Part shown: positions 39,167 through 50,324 of the stretch, piece after piece
Position numbering within the stretch: the stretch's first letter is position 1
Layout of the letters: each line of letters opens with the position of its first letter
NCBI GenBank assembly: GCA_037833965.1
Contig: AP031356.1
Coordinates: 13,290,501 to 13,354,500, forward strand
Direction: 5' to 3'
DNA from: Marchantia polymorpha subsp. ruderalis
Lineage: Eukaryota > Streptophyta > Marchantiopsida > Marchantiales > Marchantiaceae
Length of the DNA stretch: 64,000 bases
The notes under the pieces: generated by a model
What the model was told of the DNA's origin: nothing
Database searches by the model: none
The model's input: only the letters and a program-made list of their open reading frames with translations
Position numbers and translations under genes: made by a program

Positions 39167-41970
39167 TTATCTATATATATATTTTTTTAAATAACTAGCA
39201 TATGATGTTGCATTAGGTAATGTGATGTGCAAACTCTTAGAAATTTGGATTAGTATTTGAAATACATAGAAAAATAGTTACACCATGTAGCTTAATACTC
39301 GTATTCCTAAACGAATATGAAAAACCATTTTCAATCAACTTTTATAAATCCAAATCATTTCAATGTTATGGTAACATTAAAATTAACATTATTATAACAT
39401 TGAAATGACATAATCTTTTATTTGAAAACTTTGGACTACGCCGAGAAACACACATATCCACAAGCAGAATGTCAAAATAACATGCATACACAATGCCATC
39501 AACAAGAAAATACATCATTCATCACTCTTTACCTAAGTCCATGAAACAATGAGATCTTTACCAATCAACCTACAAATTTTATAATTCGAGTTGTGTCTAG
39601 CCACTCTATATGTACATGGTAGCATATATTATATATCTAACTCTAATTAGAATAAGCTTAATCTTAACTCTAACTCGAGTTAGATTCAATTGAGTTACTA
39701 CTAACAATCAAAGCTTTTACCTATATAATACATTATATAATCATAAACTCATAAAATATATTATATAGAGTTTATCAACATGTGATTTTATCCAATAAAA
39801 ATCTACTTGTCAAATTGCTAATCATTATTTGAAAAATCATAACTAATGTTGGTGTAGAATTTCTAAATTAACTTTTTTTCAACCTTTTTCATCATTAAAA
39901 TTTCCTTTTATGCTTAATCATTTTTTAAAAATGTATGTAACACTATGTATGTCAAGTCATTGTTTCAAAAATTCTTACTAAAAAGACATGATGACATACA
40001 AGAAAGGATGAACATTTCATCATATTGAGCTATTGTTATGTATCATTATGTAAAAACTTCTAGATTATTATGTTTTAAGCTTTTTTCATCATTCTAATTT
40101 CCTTCTATGATTAATCATCTAAAATAATGTATATAACACTATGTATGTCAAGTCATTGTACCAAAAATTTTAAATAAGTAAATATGGTGATATACAACAA
40201 ATTATCAACAATTCATCATACTAAGCTTTCATTATGTTTAGACATATAGCTACTTCATCATTGAACAACTCTGTTAATACACAAGATTAATTGAATATGA
40301 AACCTAAATTTATGAATTGCTACAAAATTTTATATTTTTAACGTTATTTTTAGCTTCATTTACTTCTAATTATTTGTCATAATTATGAATAATCAACTTC
40401 TTAAATTGATAAATATCACATCATAAAATTTAAATTGCAACATTAATGAAGTTTTACAATACACATTAAGTTTTTTTCTTATATATATTCATTGAATACT
40501 TAAAAAATGTAGCAAATTTTATTTGATTTGGATATGCATATTTTTAAATTTTATTTAAATAGTTAAATAAATAAAAAATGGAATTTTTTCTTTATTTTAA
40601 ATTTTTGAAAAGATAATATGTTAAAAATGCATGTATGTAAACTCTCTGAATGCAAAACATCATTTATGTTTCGTATGCTTATAATGATAAGTTAAAATGT
40701 ACTATAACTTTTTATGCATATTTAATAAATTTTCATTTCATAAAAAGCCAAAAATAACAATGATGAACTTTGAGAGCTGTTATGTACAATACATCATTTG
40801 CAATAATGCAGATACAGATATATATTATAGAAAAGTATTATATAACTAGTTTATTATTTAAAAGTTTTTTAGCTTTTTAATACATATATGTTGTCTTCTT
40901 TGTTGTATCATGATAAGAAAGTTGCACTTTACGTTTCTTATTAAAAAATGATTCATTTTGAAAAATTATATAATTATGATTTTATATATTGAATATATAT
41001 ATATATGAAATAATTCGTATGTAACGTGGAAGCCCAAAAACACACTTGTTATCTATAAATATAAATTGCATATACATGTGTTTAAGACAATTTAATTAAA
41101 AATTTATTCAACTAAATTGAAATATGAAAAGATAGAAGATAAGTTCACAATCAATTCATGTAATCTGCACTTTCATTTAATAGATTATAGATGAGATTTT
41201 ATGAATTGCATCACTAATGATAAATCATTTTTTACTAGCCATTTATGTTGATACTTAAAGAAGTATCAACTTTTAGTTTATTACATCATGAACATGTAGA
41301 GCAAGCTTTAAACACATATATTACTCAAAAAATTTGTATACAAATTTTTATCAAGATTAGTATTTATAACATTACAACATTTAATAAATAAAAATGTCCG
41401 GTATATAACTATACATTGGTCATATTAACAAACTTTTGCAATAAAAACTTAATAAAATAACACAAATTTATCATCAAAATAAAATACAAATACAAATTTC
41501 AAAATAAATAAAGAATAAATTATTTTTATTGATATTGGTACATTTATAGAATCACAAGTTTTTATTGTCAATGTTGAAATGGAAGAAATATATTTTTGTT
41601 GCATCTAATAATCATATGCAAAAGTTTAACTTACAACCGATCAAACCTTTACTCACAATCCACGTGAGTTACAACCTAATTATCTTCCACTTCATTCATG
41701 TTTAAAAGACAATAAATTCCATAAACAGTAAGTACATAAGTTCCATAACTAGAAGTAAATATAACAAGGTTTCATTTCTAGACTAGAGCTAAGTAGAACT
41801 AAGACATAACAAAAATAAAAATAAAAATATATAGTTAACTAAAAAATTGCTTGTAAACTTCACTAGTGCTCCTTATGCAAAATTTTCATAGTAGCACAAT
41901 GTAAATTAAAACATTAAAAGAAAAATTGTGGATCAACGCATCTATCGGATTGAATTATCGCCAATCTTGA
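39167..41970. other. Extremely AT-rich gene-free stretch
   Basis: No open frame of useful length exists on either strand. It contains a 196-bp tandem duplication near 39880-40250 and many A/T homopolymer and TA-rich tracts. It is probably old, decayed transposon sequence, but no motif could be assigned. Confidence 0.6.
39880..40250. repeat. Diverged tandem duplication, 196-bp unit
   Basis: Two copies align from TTTTTCATCATT onward. The block AACACTATGTATGTCAAGTC is identical in both (39939 and 40135, 196 bp apart), while the rest carries scattered substitutions and indels. It lies in gene-free AT-rich DNA. Confidence 0.75.
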
Positions 41971-42090
41971 CTAATTCAATTTTTTATCAAAATTTGAATG
42001 TCTAATAAAGTGATAATTAATATTAATTTGTTTCACTCTATTGTTCATAATTTGATTTGCTGCAAGATGTAATGCACTTTGGCTATCATA
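41971..42090 (-). mobile_element. Ty1/copia RNase H fragment
   Basis: The minus strand encodes YYDSQSALHLAANQIMNNR followed by VKQININYHFIRH. This is the conserved end of the copia RNase H domain (usual form DSQSAL.LA.NP..H.R.KHID..YHFIR). Only about 40 codons survive. Lysine/asparagine drift fits decay in AT-rich DNA. No LTR could be tied to it. Confidence 0.8.
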
Positions 42091-42240
42091 ATAAAGATTG
42101 GTAATAGATGAAAATCTCATCTTAATGATAAATGGTAATAGATGAAAATCAAAGAGAACCAAAAGGTTGAAAAAACACAATACAAGCAAAAAATCACAAA
42201 CAAGGTAAAAGATCACAAAGATCAATGCCTAGCTAGTGTC

Positions 42241-42298
42241 AATAGCACTATAATCATTATAGTGCTATTATATATTATACCATTATAGTATAATGGTA
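42241..42298. repeat. Twin perfect hairpins
   Basis: AATAGCACTATAAT (42241-42254) pairs with ATTATAGTGCTATT (42256-42269) around one base. Eight bases on, TACCATTATA (42278-42287) pairs with TATAATGGTA (42289-42298) around one base. Both stems are perfect with one-base centres, so these are two neighbouring palindromes in an AT-rich stretch. Confidence 0.9.
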
Positions 42299-42299
42299 A

Positions 42300-43902
42300 T
42301 GATAAGCCTATTCAACCATATAGCTCACTTTTCTACTTCTATTGTACTTACATACTCAATTTCCATTATAGATTAACCTATTCATTTTTGCAATATAGAT
42401 ATTCAACTAATGCATCCACCATCAAATGTAAATCCATACCTTGTAGATTTGTTCTTGTACATAATAAGCATCAACTTAGCCTAACATAGATTTAATATTG
42501 TCTCATGAATCATCAAACAGTTTATCATAATATTTAATATTCTTCAAATACTTTAGAATTCATTTCATTGCTTGTTAGTGCTAAACATGATCTCATTGCC
42601 GTTTAATTTTTTATTATCTGTTTGCTAAATGGCTATAGTGTCAGGTCCACGACAGCGTTTGTGAATTTTTGAACAGTTGACAATAAAAGTTTGTGGCTAT
42701 GAAAGAAGTATGACCTATGGATTGATTCGCACCAAGGTTTAATTAAGATGGCTTTTTGGTAGCTCATCATTGTTTTAGAAGAGAAGTATTCATCAATTTG
42801 TTTGTATTTCAAACATCATGTCACACAAACTCTCCACTCAACACTCAAATCTCATTGCTTATCGATACTCAAAAGAATAATGTACTTCAAATATATATTG
42901 ATGAATCAAATTGTCATATAATAAACTCTCCAAACTTGATTGAAAGTCTTTTTTCTGCCTCTATACTTTTAATATTTGAAAAATTAATATATTAAGAAAT
43001 AAAAAAAATCATATATCTTACTTTTACAAAGATAAATCTAGATACTTGAGTTTCATAAGTTCTCAACACATGGCAACATGCCTTTGGTCTAACTAAACCT
43101 TCTAGAAGTTTTCTTGCCCGTAAATTAAGGTGACAACATGCCATTTGAAACTTCAAAGTTCAAAAATTTTCACTTGACACTAAATCAACTTTAAACTTGA
43201 TCTATTGAATGAAACTTTTTTTATCTGATAAAAAAATCAAAATCAACAATGTATTCAAAGTTTTTAATCTTTGAACCTAGATTTTTGCAAGAGATAAAAT
43301 AATAATGCTCATTCAAATTTTCTAAAATATTTTTAATAATTTTTCCAAGTATATAATTATAGTTAAATTTAATCATAATTAAATAACTAGCTATAATTAG
43401 TCATTTAGCTAGACTTAATAAATTCTAAGCTAACTATGATCAATTACTTTGGCTAATTCTTATACCACTTCACTCATACAACAACCGTTCTTACAGATTA
43501 GCTTATGTCTATGATGAAATTGATGTTGGATGTAGATTTCAATAACAAACACATTGCCGTTTTACCCTTGTTGTTGTCGTAAATGACAGTATCGTCCACA
43601 AGGTGGCAAACAAAAAATCAAAAGTATGCATTTTGAATTTGTTCATACTTTGAATTATATCAAGATCCGATTTAATCGCTTCAGTTGCTAGCAAGTCAAA
43701 AAAGATGTGGATTTTACTCTTATTTCACATAAGAAAAAGTTACGAATGACACACAAAATTATTTTTTACTTGTAGCAGAATATGGTACAATTTATATTTT
43801 ATGTGCACAAGTGTAACCATCTTTAGTTTGTTAAAATTAAAGTAGAGTTTATTCAAAATGTTCATATGGTACTTTAGTAAACACTAGTTATAGCACTCAC
43901 GC
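42300..43902. other. AT-rich gene-free stretch
   Basis: Only short frames, none recognisable. Nothing else is supported. Confidence 0.5.
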
Positions 43903-44150
43903 CAGCGATCCGCGTGCTTCGTAGATTGAGAGTATGTGTGTTAGTTGACGGTGCCACATCAGAGATCCGTGTGCTGATTAGGTAAGGATTGAGTGTGTTA
44001 GTTGGAAGCTCCACGTCAACAATCTGTGTGCATGTTAGGATTATATGCCACGTCATTTTTTCACTAAGAGTGGGATGGATGATGAAGATAAAATCTTATC
44101 TCCTTGTACTTGATAATGAGAGATATATAAGAGAGAGAGAGAGAATAGAG
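43903..44150. repeat. Three 57-bp tandem units followed by a promoter-like tail, possible LTR remnant
   Basis: Units begin CAGCGATCCGCGTGC (43903), CAGAGATCCGTGTGC (43960) and CAACAATCTGTGTGC (44017), each containing a ...GTGTTAGTTG or TGCCACGTC type segment. Downstream lie GAGATATATAAGAGAGAGAG (about 44129-44148), a TATA-like sequence, and a GA microsatellite. A diverged relative lies at about 44572-44790. Enhancer-like tandem units followed by a TATA box are typical of plant copia LTRs, but no flanking target duplication or paired LTR was established. Confidence 0.55.
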
Positions 44151-44571
44151 TTATATAAAATCATTGTTGTTATCTCTAAGATAAGAGTTTATGTTTACAT
44201 ATTTAAATGAACTTCACTCTAAACCATAGTGTTACAACAAGCTATAATAATTAATATGCTCAAGTATTAAATGAATGTAGTAATAACATTAATCTTTGAA
44301 ATTTTAAATCTTCATGAAATAATAAATTAAGTAAAGTTGATATATAGATTGATGAAATCATTGAATAAATTGAAACAAGCTTATCATTGATAAAATGCAA
44401 AATTTTATGAGTTTATGAAAGCACATTTATAATATATATGATTCATCTGTACACATAAGGAGATATTCAATATTATTATTTTGGTACTTTATATAGATAA
44501 TATTAGTTTTTTCTAATTATTTTAAAATAAAATAAAAATTATTCAAGATGAAGAAATAAAATCATTTTAGT

Positions 44572-44790
44572 GGAGTGTTTATAAGTAACGCATCAACAAT
44601 TCTGATGCTTTTTAGATTAGGAGTAAATGTATCAACTAGTAAGTTAATTAAAAATAACACTACATGAATCCATGTGCTTGTTAGATATAGCTGTATTATC
44701 ATCACTAGGAGTGAAATGAATTGTGAAAGTGAAACATTTTTTACTCTTACTTGTTGAAAAAATGTATATAAGAAGAATGTGACACAATCT
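44572..44790. repeat. Diverged copy of the 43.9-44.15 kb repeat
   Basis: Shares the CAACAATTCTGATGC and GAATCCATGTGCTTGTTAG blocks and the downstream order (TCACTAGGAGTG, then CTCTTACTTGTTG, then TATATAAGA) with the upstream copy. It has many substitutions and fewer tandem units. With its partner it may mark two LTRs or two solo LTRs of one family. Confidence 0.5.
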
Positions 44791-45184
44791 ATGAATATTT
44801 CATCTTCAAAGTATTTATTTCATCTTCAAATGAGTTACAATCTTAATTATTTTTGTCACAATGACATAATTATTTTTGAGAAGAATAAATTAATCTAACG
44901 TCGATTAATGCAAGATCAAATTGAATTCTACATTTTGGATGAATTATTTGGGTTTAAATAATATATTTGATCAAGCAAAGAAGATATAATTTTGCTTTGA
45001 TTATGAACAAAATGAATAGTTAAACATGTCATGTTTAAAAAAGATGTATTAGATAGCACTTGAATTGATTCTTAATATTAAAAAATTGATGGTATTTCTA
45101 TTGATAGTTTATAAAAGCATGTCAAATCATTGCTAGGCTACAATGATGCGGACTAATATCAAGAAAAAATCTACAATTGTGTTT

Positions 45185-45460
45185 TAATATACACTTGATG
45201 ATGGATGCAATAGTTGAAGATCTACTTTGCAAAAAGTGTGCAGACACGTAAGTTGAATATGTAGCAATGCAATAAAACAAAGAAAGCTATATTGTTGAAT
45301 CATCTTTTCATTTAAATTAGATTAAAATATGAGACTTTGAATCTTCATTGTAATTGTTAGAGTGCGTCACATCTTGCTACAAATAGAATGATAAACACAA
45401 ATATGAAACATATGAACATCATGTATCATTTAATCACAAATGTCCTTTCTAAAACAAAAA
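45185..45460 (+). mobile_element. Decayed Ty1/copia RNase H segment
   Basis: This segment aligns at the nucleotide level with the better preserved copia copy at about 59.66-59.91 kb. ACACTTGATGATGGATGC corresponds to ACACTAGATGGTGGAAGC, and GAGATCTACTTTGCAAA-type sequence follows in both. Further on, the relics of the CDSQS...HLLAT...KHI motif carry several stops and frameshifts. It is a pseudogene fragment without visible LTRs. Confidence 0.7.
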
Positions 45461-48270
45461 TTTGAATTAATTAATTTTAACAACTCATTACGGTTCTTTA
45501 CATTTTTTTTTTATTGTATCTAGTTTTGACTTCGGTTTAGTTTTTGTAAGCTTTAATTTAAAGAGTTGACTATGTCAATTTCTTTCGAGAATTAAAGGAA
45601 GAGTAATTATATAGGTTATGGAGTTTACTAAGTTATATGAGTTAAAGTAAAGATTGTGAGCAATTACTTCAAGTATATTTTAACATAGATAGTTGAGCAT
45701 CATTACATGCCAACATCAGCATATGCAAAAATACATACATATAAGTATGTGATTTGTCATTGCGTGCAACATCTTCCGAAACGTAGATAGATTTTATTGA
45801 TAAAAACTCTAAATTGTTTATAATGACAACATAATCTAATTCATTTGGCTGTAAACGTAAGTAATGTATGCTCGTAGTATAACGTGTATGCTAATAGTTT
45901 CCCTTCCTAAATAACACTACACTAATGATCTCTAGTATATAATTTTCAATAAAATTAATAATTAATTTAAATCATTATAATGATATGTTGTATGATAAAA
46001 TTTTCAAAACGATTAACAGTTAAATTAAAAATGATGTATTTGTATCTCAAACATTATATACTGTAGTACTTAAAAATTATATTATATTTTTGAATTATTT
46101 CAAAAACTAAAAATATTTCATTCAATTTTCATAAAAAAAACCTTAAAAATTTTTTTACACATAATATAAAATTCATAATTTATGAATTATTATATTTCCA
46201 AATGAAAAAAATATTATTTCAATTATTATTTTATCAATTATGTGTTGATTGACTCCATTGTAAAAACAAGATCATTAAAATATCATTAAATATTTAAATC
46301 CTAATTCATATTCAAACAAAATTTTAACAAATTTATTCCAACCTGTATTTGTCGTCCAATGTATTCTTTTAGGATTAATTTATTTTTTTATAATTAATGG
46401 ATGATATATATTTTTCAAATTCAATAAATAATGCCAAATAAGATTTTAAATCAATCAAAATGATAAGTTATAATTTATTAATTTATTAGCAACTAAGATT
46501 CTGATGCCAAAAAACATCTATATCTTCTGTTATTACTTGTCACAAATCTAATCGATCTTTTTAAAGAAATAAATGTAATTAAATAAATATTTAAATACTT
46601 TTTCCCAAAATAATATGTTTAAATACAGAAAATAATATTAAAAATAGTATTAAAAAATATTATTATAAGATCAAAAAATATAGAGTAATTTGAAAAATAA
46701 TTTCAATTTTAATTCTAAAATTGATTTAAAATTTTAAATAAATTTTATTTCACAAAATTATATTCATAACTCTAACAAATTAAGATATGTTTATTTTTTT
46801 AAATCACCACATAGTGCACATATTTGATTAATTTTTTTTGGATTATTTGGATTGTATATTGGATTACATCTTTTATCAAATTTTGAAATATGATATTTAA
46901 AGTATGAAAATTCAAAATATTAATTACAACAAAAAAATATAATTAAAAATATATAAGGAAAACAAATATTTCTGACATATTTTGAATTTTTTATTATGAA
47001 AATTCTTAAAATATCTCTTATCTTCAATTTTCATGATCAAACATGCAACAATATAACATAAAATTTGCAATTATATACAAAATGAAATGAAAAATTTTAA
47101 TCTATTTTTTATTCCTAATTACATATAAAATATATTTAAAGTATATGTGATCTTTGTAAATTATATTTAAAAAAATATTTATTTTCTTCATGCAAGATTG
47201 AGAAATATACACAACTCATATTATAATATGATATATATTATGTTATATGTGAAATAATTTTGTTTCTTAAAAATAGAAATTATTCCTGATGTAAACGTAT
47301 TGAGATTTTATAAATAATGTAGTGTAACATGTTTTTGTTTTTTATTTTAAAGATAGTTATAAAAGTTTTAATTTCAAATATTTATCAAGTTTGCATGAAA
47401 ACTAACAAGTTAAGCTTAATATATCTTTATTGTTATATAACACATATTAATAAATCTTAAATATGTTAATTTTTATTTATATTGTTTAGTTTAACTTTGA
47501 TTAAAGAGTATCTAGCTATTTATAGCTTGATTGATTGTTGGTGCTGGGTATGTACATCTAGGGTTTATTTGAGACTTGAGACTACAATGTAATTAGTTTT
47601 TTGTGTGAGTATAATTTAGGTATCAAACCATAAATAGTGTTATTGTTATGTTTGTTCACTATAACTAGAGGTATATTGTAGTAAGTACTTCCAAGTTTTA
47701 ATACGAGCTCGTATTACGTGTTGTACTAGAGTTGAATGTATTATATACTTTCAAGTTGTACTACAAACTTGTACCACTTGAATTGATTGTAGTACGTACT
47801 TCCAAGTGTACTACTACATTTTACTTTTGAAAAGTTTTCTTGAAAAGGTATATAATTAGGTGTGGGCGGCTCATTCCGCTAAGTCCCAACTTTGTGTTTT
47901 CTCAGATTGAGTACTCAAGGATTTCCGCATTTCTTTTAGGATTTGTAAGTGTTTCAAGATTTCTTTGTTTTTCTAGATGACTTGACATTGAATGTTGGAG
48001 TAGCCGACGAGAGTAGTTGAATGTGGAATGTGTTTTTTTCCCCATACGACGTCCGTTTGAGAAAAGTGGTACTAGAGTTGTAAAATCATTTTTTCAAAGC
48101 ATTTAAATTTTTTTTATTGATTGTAAAGCGAAAGTTGAGATATTAACTCTCGCTCTTCATGCAAAAGCTCAGTTTGATCCAAATTGTAATAAATGATTTA
48201 TAAATATTTATTACATATTGGAACATCACTTGAGTCCATGCTAACTGTATGCTAAAGCGTTTATAAGTTT
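45461..48270. other. AT-rich gene-free stretch
   Basis: From 45.5 to 47.5 kb the DNA is among the most AT-rich in the window, with no coding potential. From 47.6 to 47.83 kb, short variants of GTACTTCCAAGT and TTGTACTAC recur. From 47.86 kb base composition becomes more balanced as the beta-galactosidase relic is approached. No earlier beta-galactosidase exons were found. Confidence 0.55.
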
Positions 48271-48762
48271 TTGAGCATGTACGAGCTTTGTGGAGGCCTT
48301 GTGCCACATAGGCCAATCCAAGATAATGCCTTCGCCGTGGCTCGATTTTATCAAAGAGTAGGCACTTTCCAGAACTACTACATGGTATTGACAAAGTCTT
48401 CGTCACAGGAATTACACATAGAATTGTGTGAGAGAGAGGACGCAGTTATTTGAAACTGAATTCATAGTCCACGGCCCTACAAATAGTAGTCTATATCATT
48501 CCAAAAATCTGCGTGGCCTTTTGAATCTTTCTCCATACACTGAAGTAGTCTTCTCTAGACTTTGATCTAGTTGAGAAGAGTATAGTCATGCCTTATCATA
48601 GTATTGATTGGAGTAAGGCTCAACATCTCGAAACGTGCTCGAAGCGAGTTTTATGTTCAGTAATATGTGTTGGAATACCTGTTTCCTAATACCGCAGCTT
48701 GCTTGGCACGCTCTGGAAGTGAGATTTGACTGTTTGTTTTATTCAAGAAAGGGCCAGACTAG

Positions 48763-49080
48763 GGCCACACCCGCTTTTGCTACAGCCACACCCGCCCGCT
48801 AATTACCATGCCCGCTTTTGCTACTACCCAAGCGCACTTCTGCTACAACCCAAGCGCACTGCTAATGCCCAAGCCCCAGCAACGCGGGAGACAGCGACGG
48901 CCGCAGCGGCCCCGCGCCCCTCGACTACGCTCTCCTCCGCTTCGCCGTAGCTACTAAGCCGAGCTCGTCCGCTTCGCGGACGAGCTCGGCTTAGTAGCTG
49001 GGTTTGAGGGGAGTCATGCTTTGACGCGCAATCAGTTGTTTGTATGTAGTGGGTGTGGCCGTAGCAAAAACGGGTGTGGC
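48763..49080 (+). mobile_element. Miniature inverted-repeat element with 24-bp central hairpin, copy 1
   Basis: The 318-bp element has 30-bp terminal inverted repeats with two mismatches. Each end carries two GCCACACCC boxes around TTTTGCTAC. ACTAG flanks it on both sides (48758-48762, 49081-49085), a candidate 5-bp target duplication, though CTAG also borders the 3' end of copy 2 and may belong to the terminus. The middle is GC-rich and contains a perfect palindrome at 48949-48999. Copy 2 shares several internal blocks in inverted order. No transposase is encoded. It sits inside the first intron of the beta-galactosidase relic. Confidence 0.82.
48949..48999. repeat. 24-bp perfect palindrome with 3-base loop
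   Basis: The arms at 48949-48972 and 48976-48999 are exact reverse complements (AGCTACTAAGCCGAGC... on the left) around TTC. It is the strongest hairpin seen in the window. The right arm leads into CTGGGTTTGAGGGG, which copy 2 also carries, but copy 2 lacks the left arm. Confidence 0.95.
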
Positions 49081-49494
49081 ACTAGTCACACCCTTCAAGA
49101 AATTGCTTCTTTCCACATGTGATACTATCTATGGGGATTGTAGTATTTTAGAGGCACAAACTTTGAGCGGACATCAGGTGGTCCATTCATTACTACAAGC
49201 TATGACTATGATGCCCCCATTGACGAATATGGCAAGTATCGAAACCTGCTGCGATTTTTTATTGAACAGTAGTTGAAAAACAGAAAGATTATGTATCAAG
49301 TCGTTAAGGAATATATGTTGCATGAAGTACTGATGAAGTTGTATAAACAATGGTCAACCTTCTCACCTGCAATTCCATCAGCTCAATTTTGGAAGCCAAC
49401 TCTTTTGATCTTCATACCATCTTTCCAGGGCTTGTCGGGGCAATCAAAGTGGAGACATCTCAAGGATTTACATGAAGTTTTGATGCGGTGTGAG

Positions 49495-49962
49495 TGAGAC
49501 CTAATGTCCGTCGATGATGAACCTCTACTTATGTTAGTGGGGTTCTCGATTTCCCCAAAATTGAAATAAAATCCGGCTGACTCGAGGCAACCCGAAGAAA
49601 GCATGAAGCAAGAAAGAAAGAGGAGAAAGAATATGGGATCCCTGACACCTGACAGTTTGTATAAGTTTGTGCAACTACGCGAGGCATTGGTGGAACCAAT
49701 GAGAAGGTGGAGCAATCGATGGGAACGAGTAAACATATGTAAACATGTCAACAGTGATCCGTTGACACGTTTCGATCAAGATGGACTCAAAAGTCAACAG
49801 TGCGAGTGATTATCTCACTAGATAGTTTTCTTCTACTCATTGTTTACGTCGAGAGGTGGTCGATCGACTGAGTACACTTCGTGATCGTGATTACACTAAA
49901 AAATTGGATAATGAGGCCACGGGACCAAATCGAAGGTCCTATGCTTCATCTAATCAACAAAG
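49495..49962. other. Stretch between the GH35 relic and copy 2 of the miniature element
   Basis: No further beta-galactosidase exon was recognised. A Lys/Arg-rich frame at 49603-49809 resembles nothing known. The sequence may be intron or decayed downstream gene. Confidence 0.45.
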
Positions 49963-50324
49963 GGCCACACCCGTTTTTGCCGTGTGGCCGTAGCAAAAAC
50001 GGCCACACCTGCTACATACAAAATAAGTTGTTTGTAAGTGTTACAAAATAAGTTGCTCATCCCCTCAAACCCAGCTGCTAAACCGAGCTGGTACGCGAGA
50101 CAGAGGAGAGCGTAGTCGAGAGGCTTGGAGGGGCACAGAAGGGCCGCTGCGGCCGTCACTGTCTCTGCAGCGGTACTAGCGTATTGCTGCCGCTAGTACC
50201 GCTGCCGCGGATGCTGCCCTTCTATTGTTCTATTTCGACTGCCATGCCGCTTCAACCCCCTTCGGGGGCTTTGATCGAGACAAGTTACACGGGCTGGTGT
50301 GGCCACAGCAAAAACGGATGTGGC
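49963..50324 (-). mobile_element. Miniature inverted-repeat element, copy 2, opposite orientation
   Basis: The 362-bp element has ends GGCCACACCCGTTTTTGC and, at the right, GCAAAAACGGATGTGGC. Read on the minus strand it shares with copy 1 the blocks GACGGCCGCAGCGGCCC, CTCGACTACGCTCTCCTC, CTGGGTTTGAGGGG and TGTATGTAG, followed by GTGTGGCCGT, in the same order. It has its own central hairpin: CAGCGGTACTAGCG (50168-50181) pairs with CGCTAGTACCGCTG (50191-50204). Its left end carries extra inverted copies of the GCCACACC box. No transposase and no clear target duplication were found. Confidence 0.8.

Larger units (their letters stand above)
48271..49494 (+). pseudogene. Plant beta-galactosidase (GH35) fragment, three exon relics
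   Basis: Exon A (48271-48384) reads [19 protein letters not shown] then QNYYM and ends in a good donor, ATG|GTATTG. Exon B (49144-49231) continues in phase as [19 protein letters not shown] then [11 protein letters not shown], the hallmark of plant GH35 enzymes (usual form [28 protein letters not shown]). Exon C (from 49429) is LSGQSKWRHLKDLHEVLMRC, again GH35. The B/C junction has a GC donor and is one base out of phase, and exon C runs into a stop at 49495. The N-terminal catalytic region, including the acid/base Glu segment, and all later domains are missing. Intact enzymes of about 700-850 aa cut terminal beta-galactosyl residues from cell-wall polymers. The 759-bp A/B intron contains an inverted-repeat element. 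Confidence 0.88.

Noticed and set aside
49040..49276. 78-codon plus-strand frame considered as an independent gene
   Set aside because: It starts in the end of the miniature element and runs over the beta-galactosidase exon in the wrong frame.
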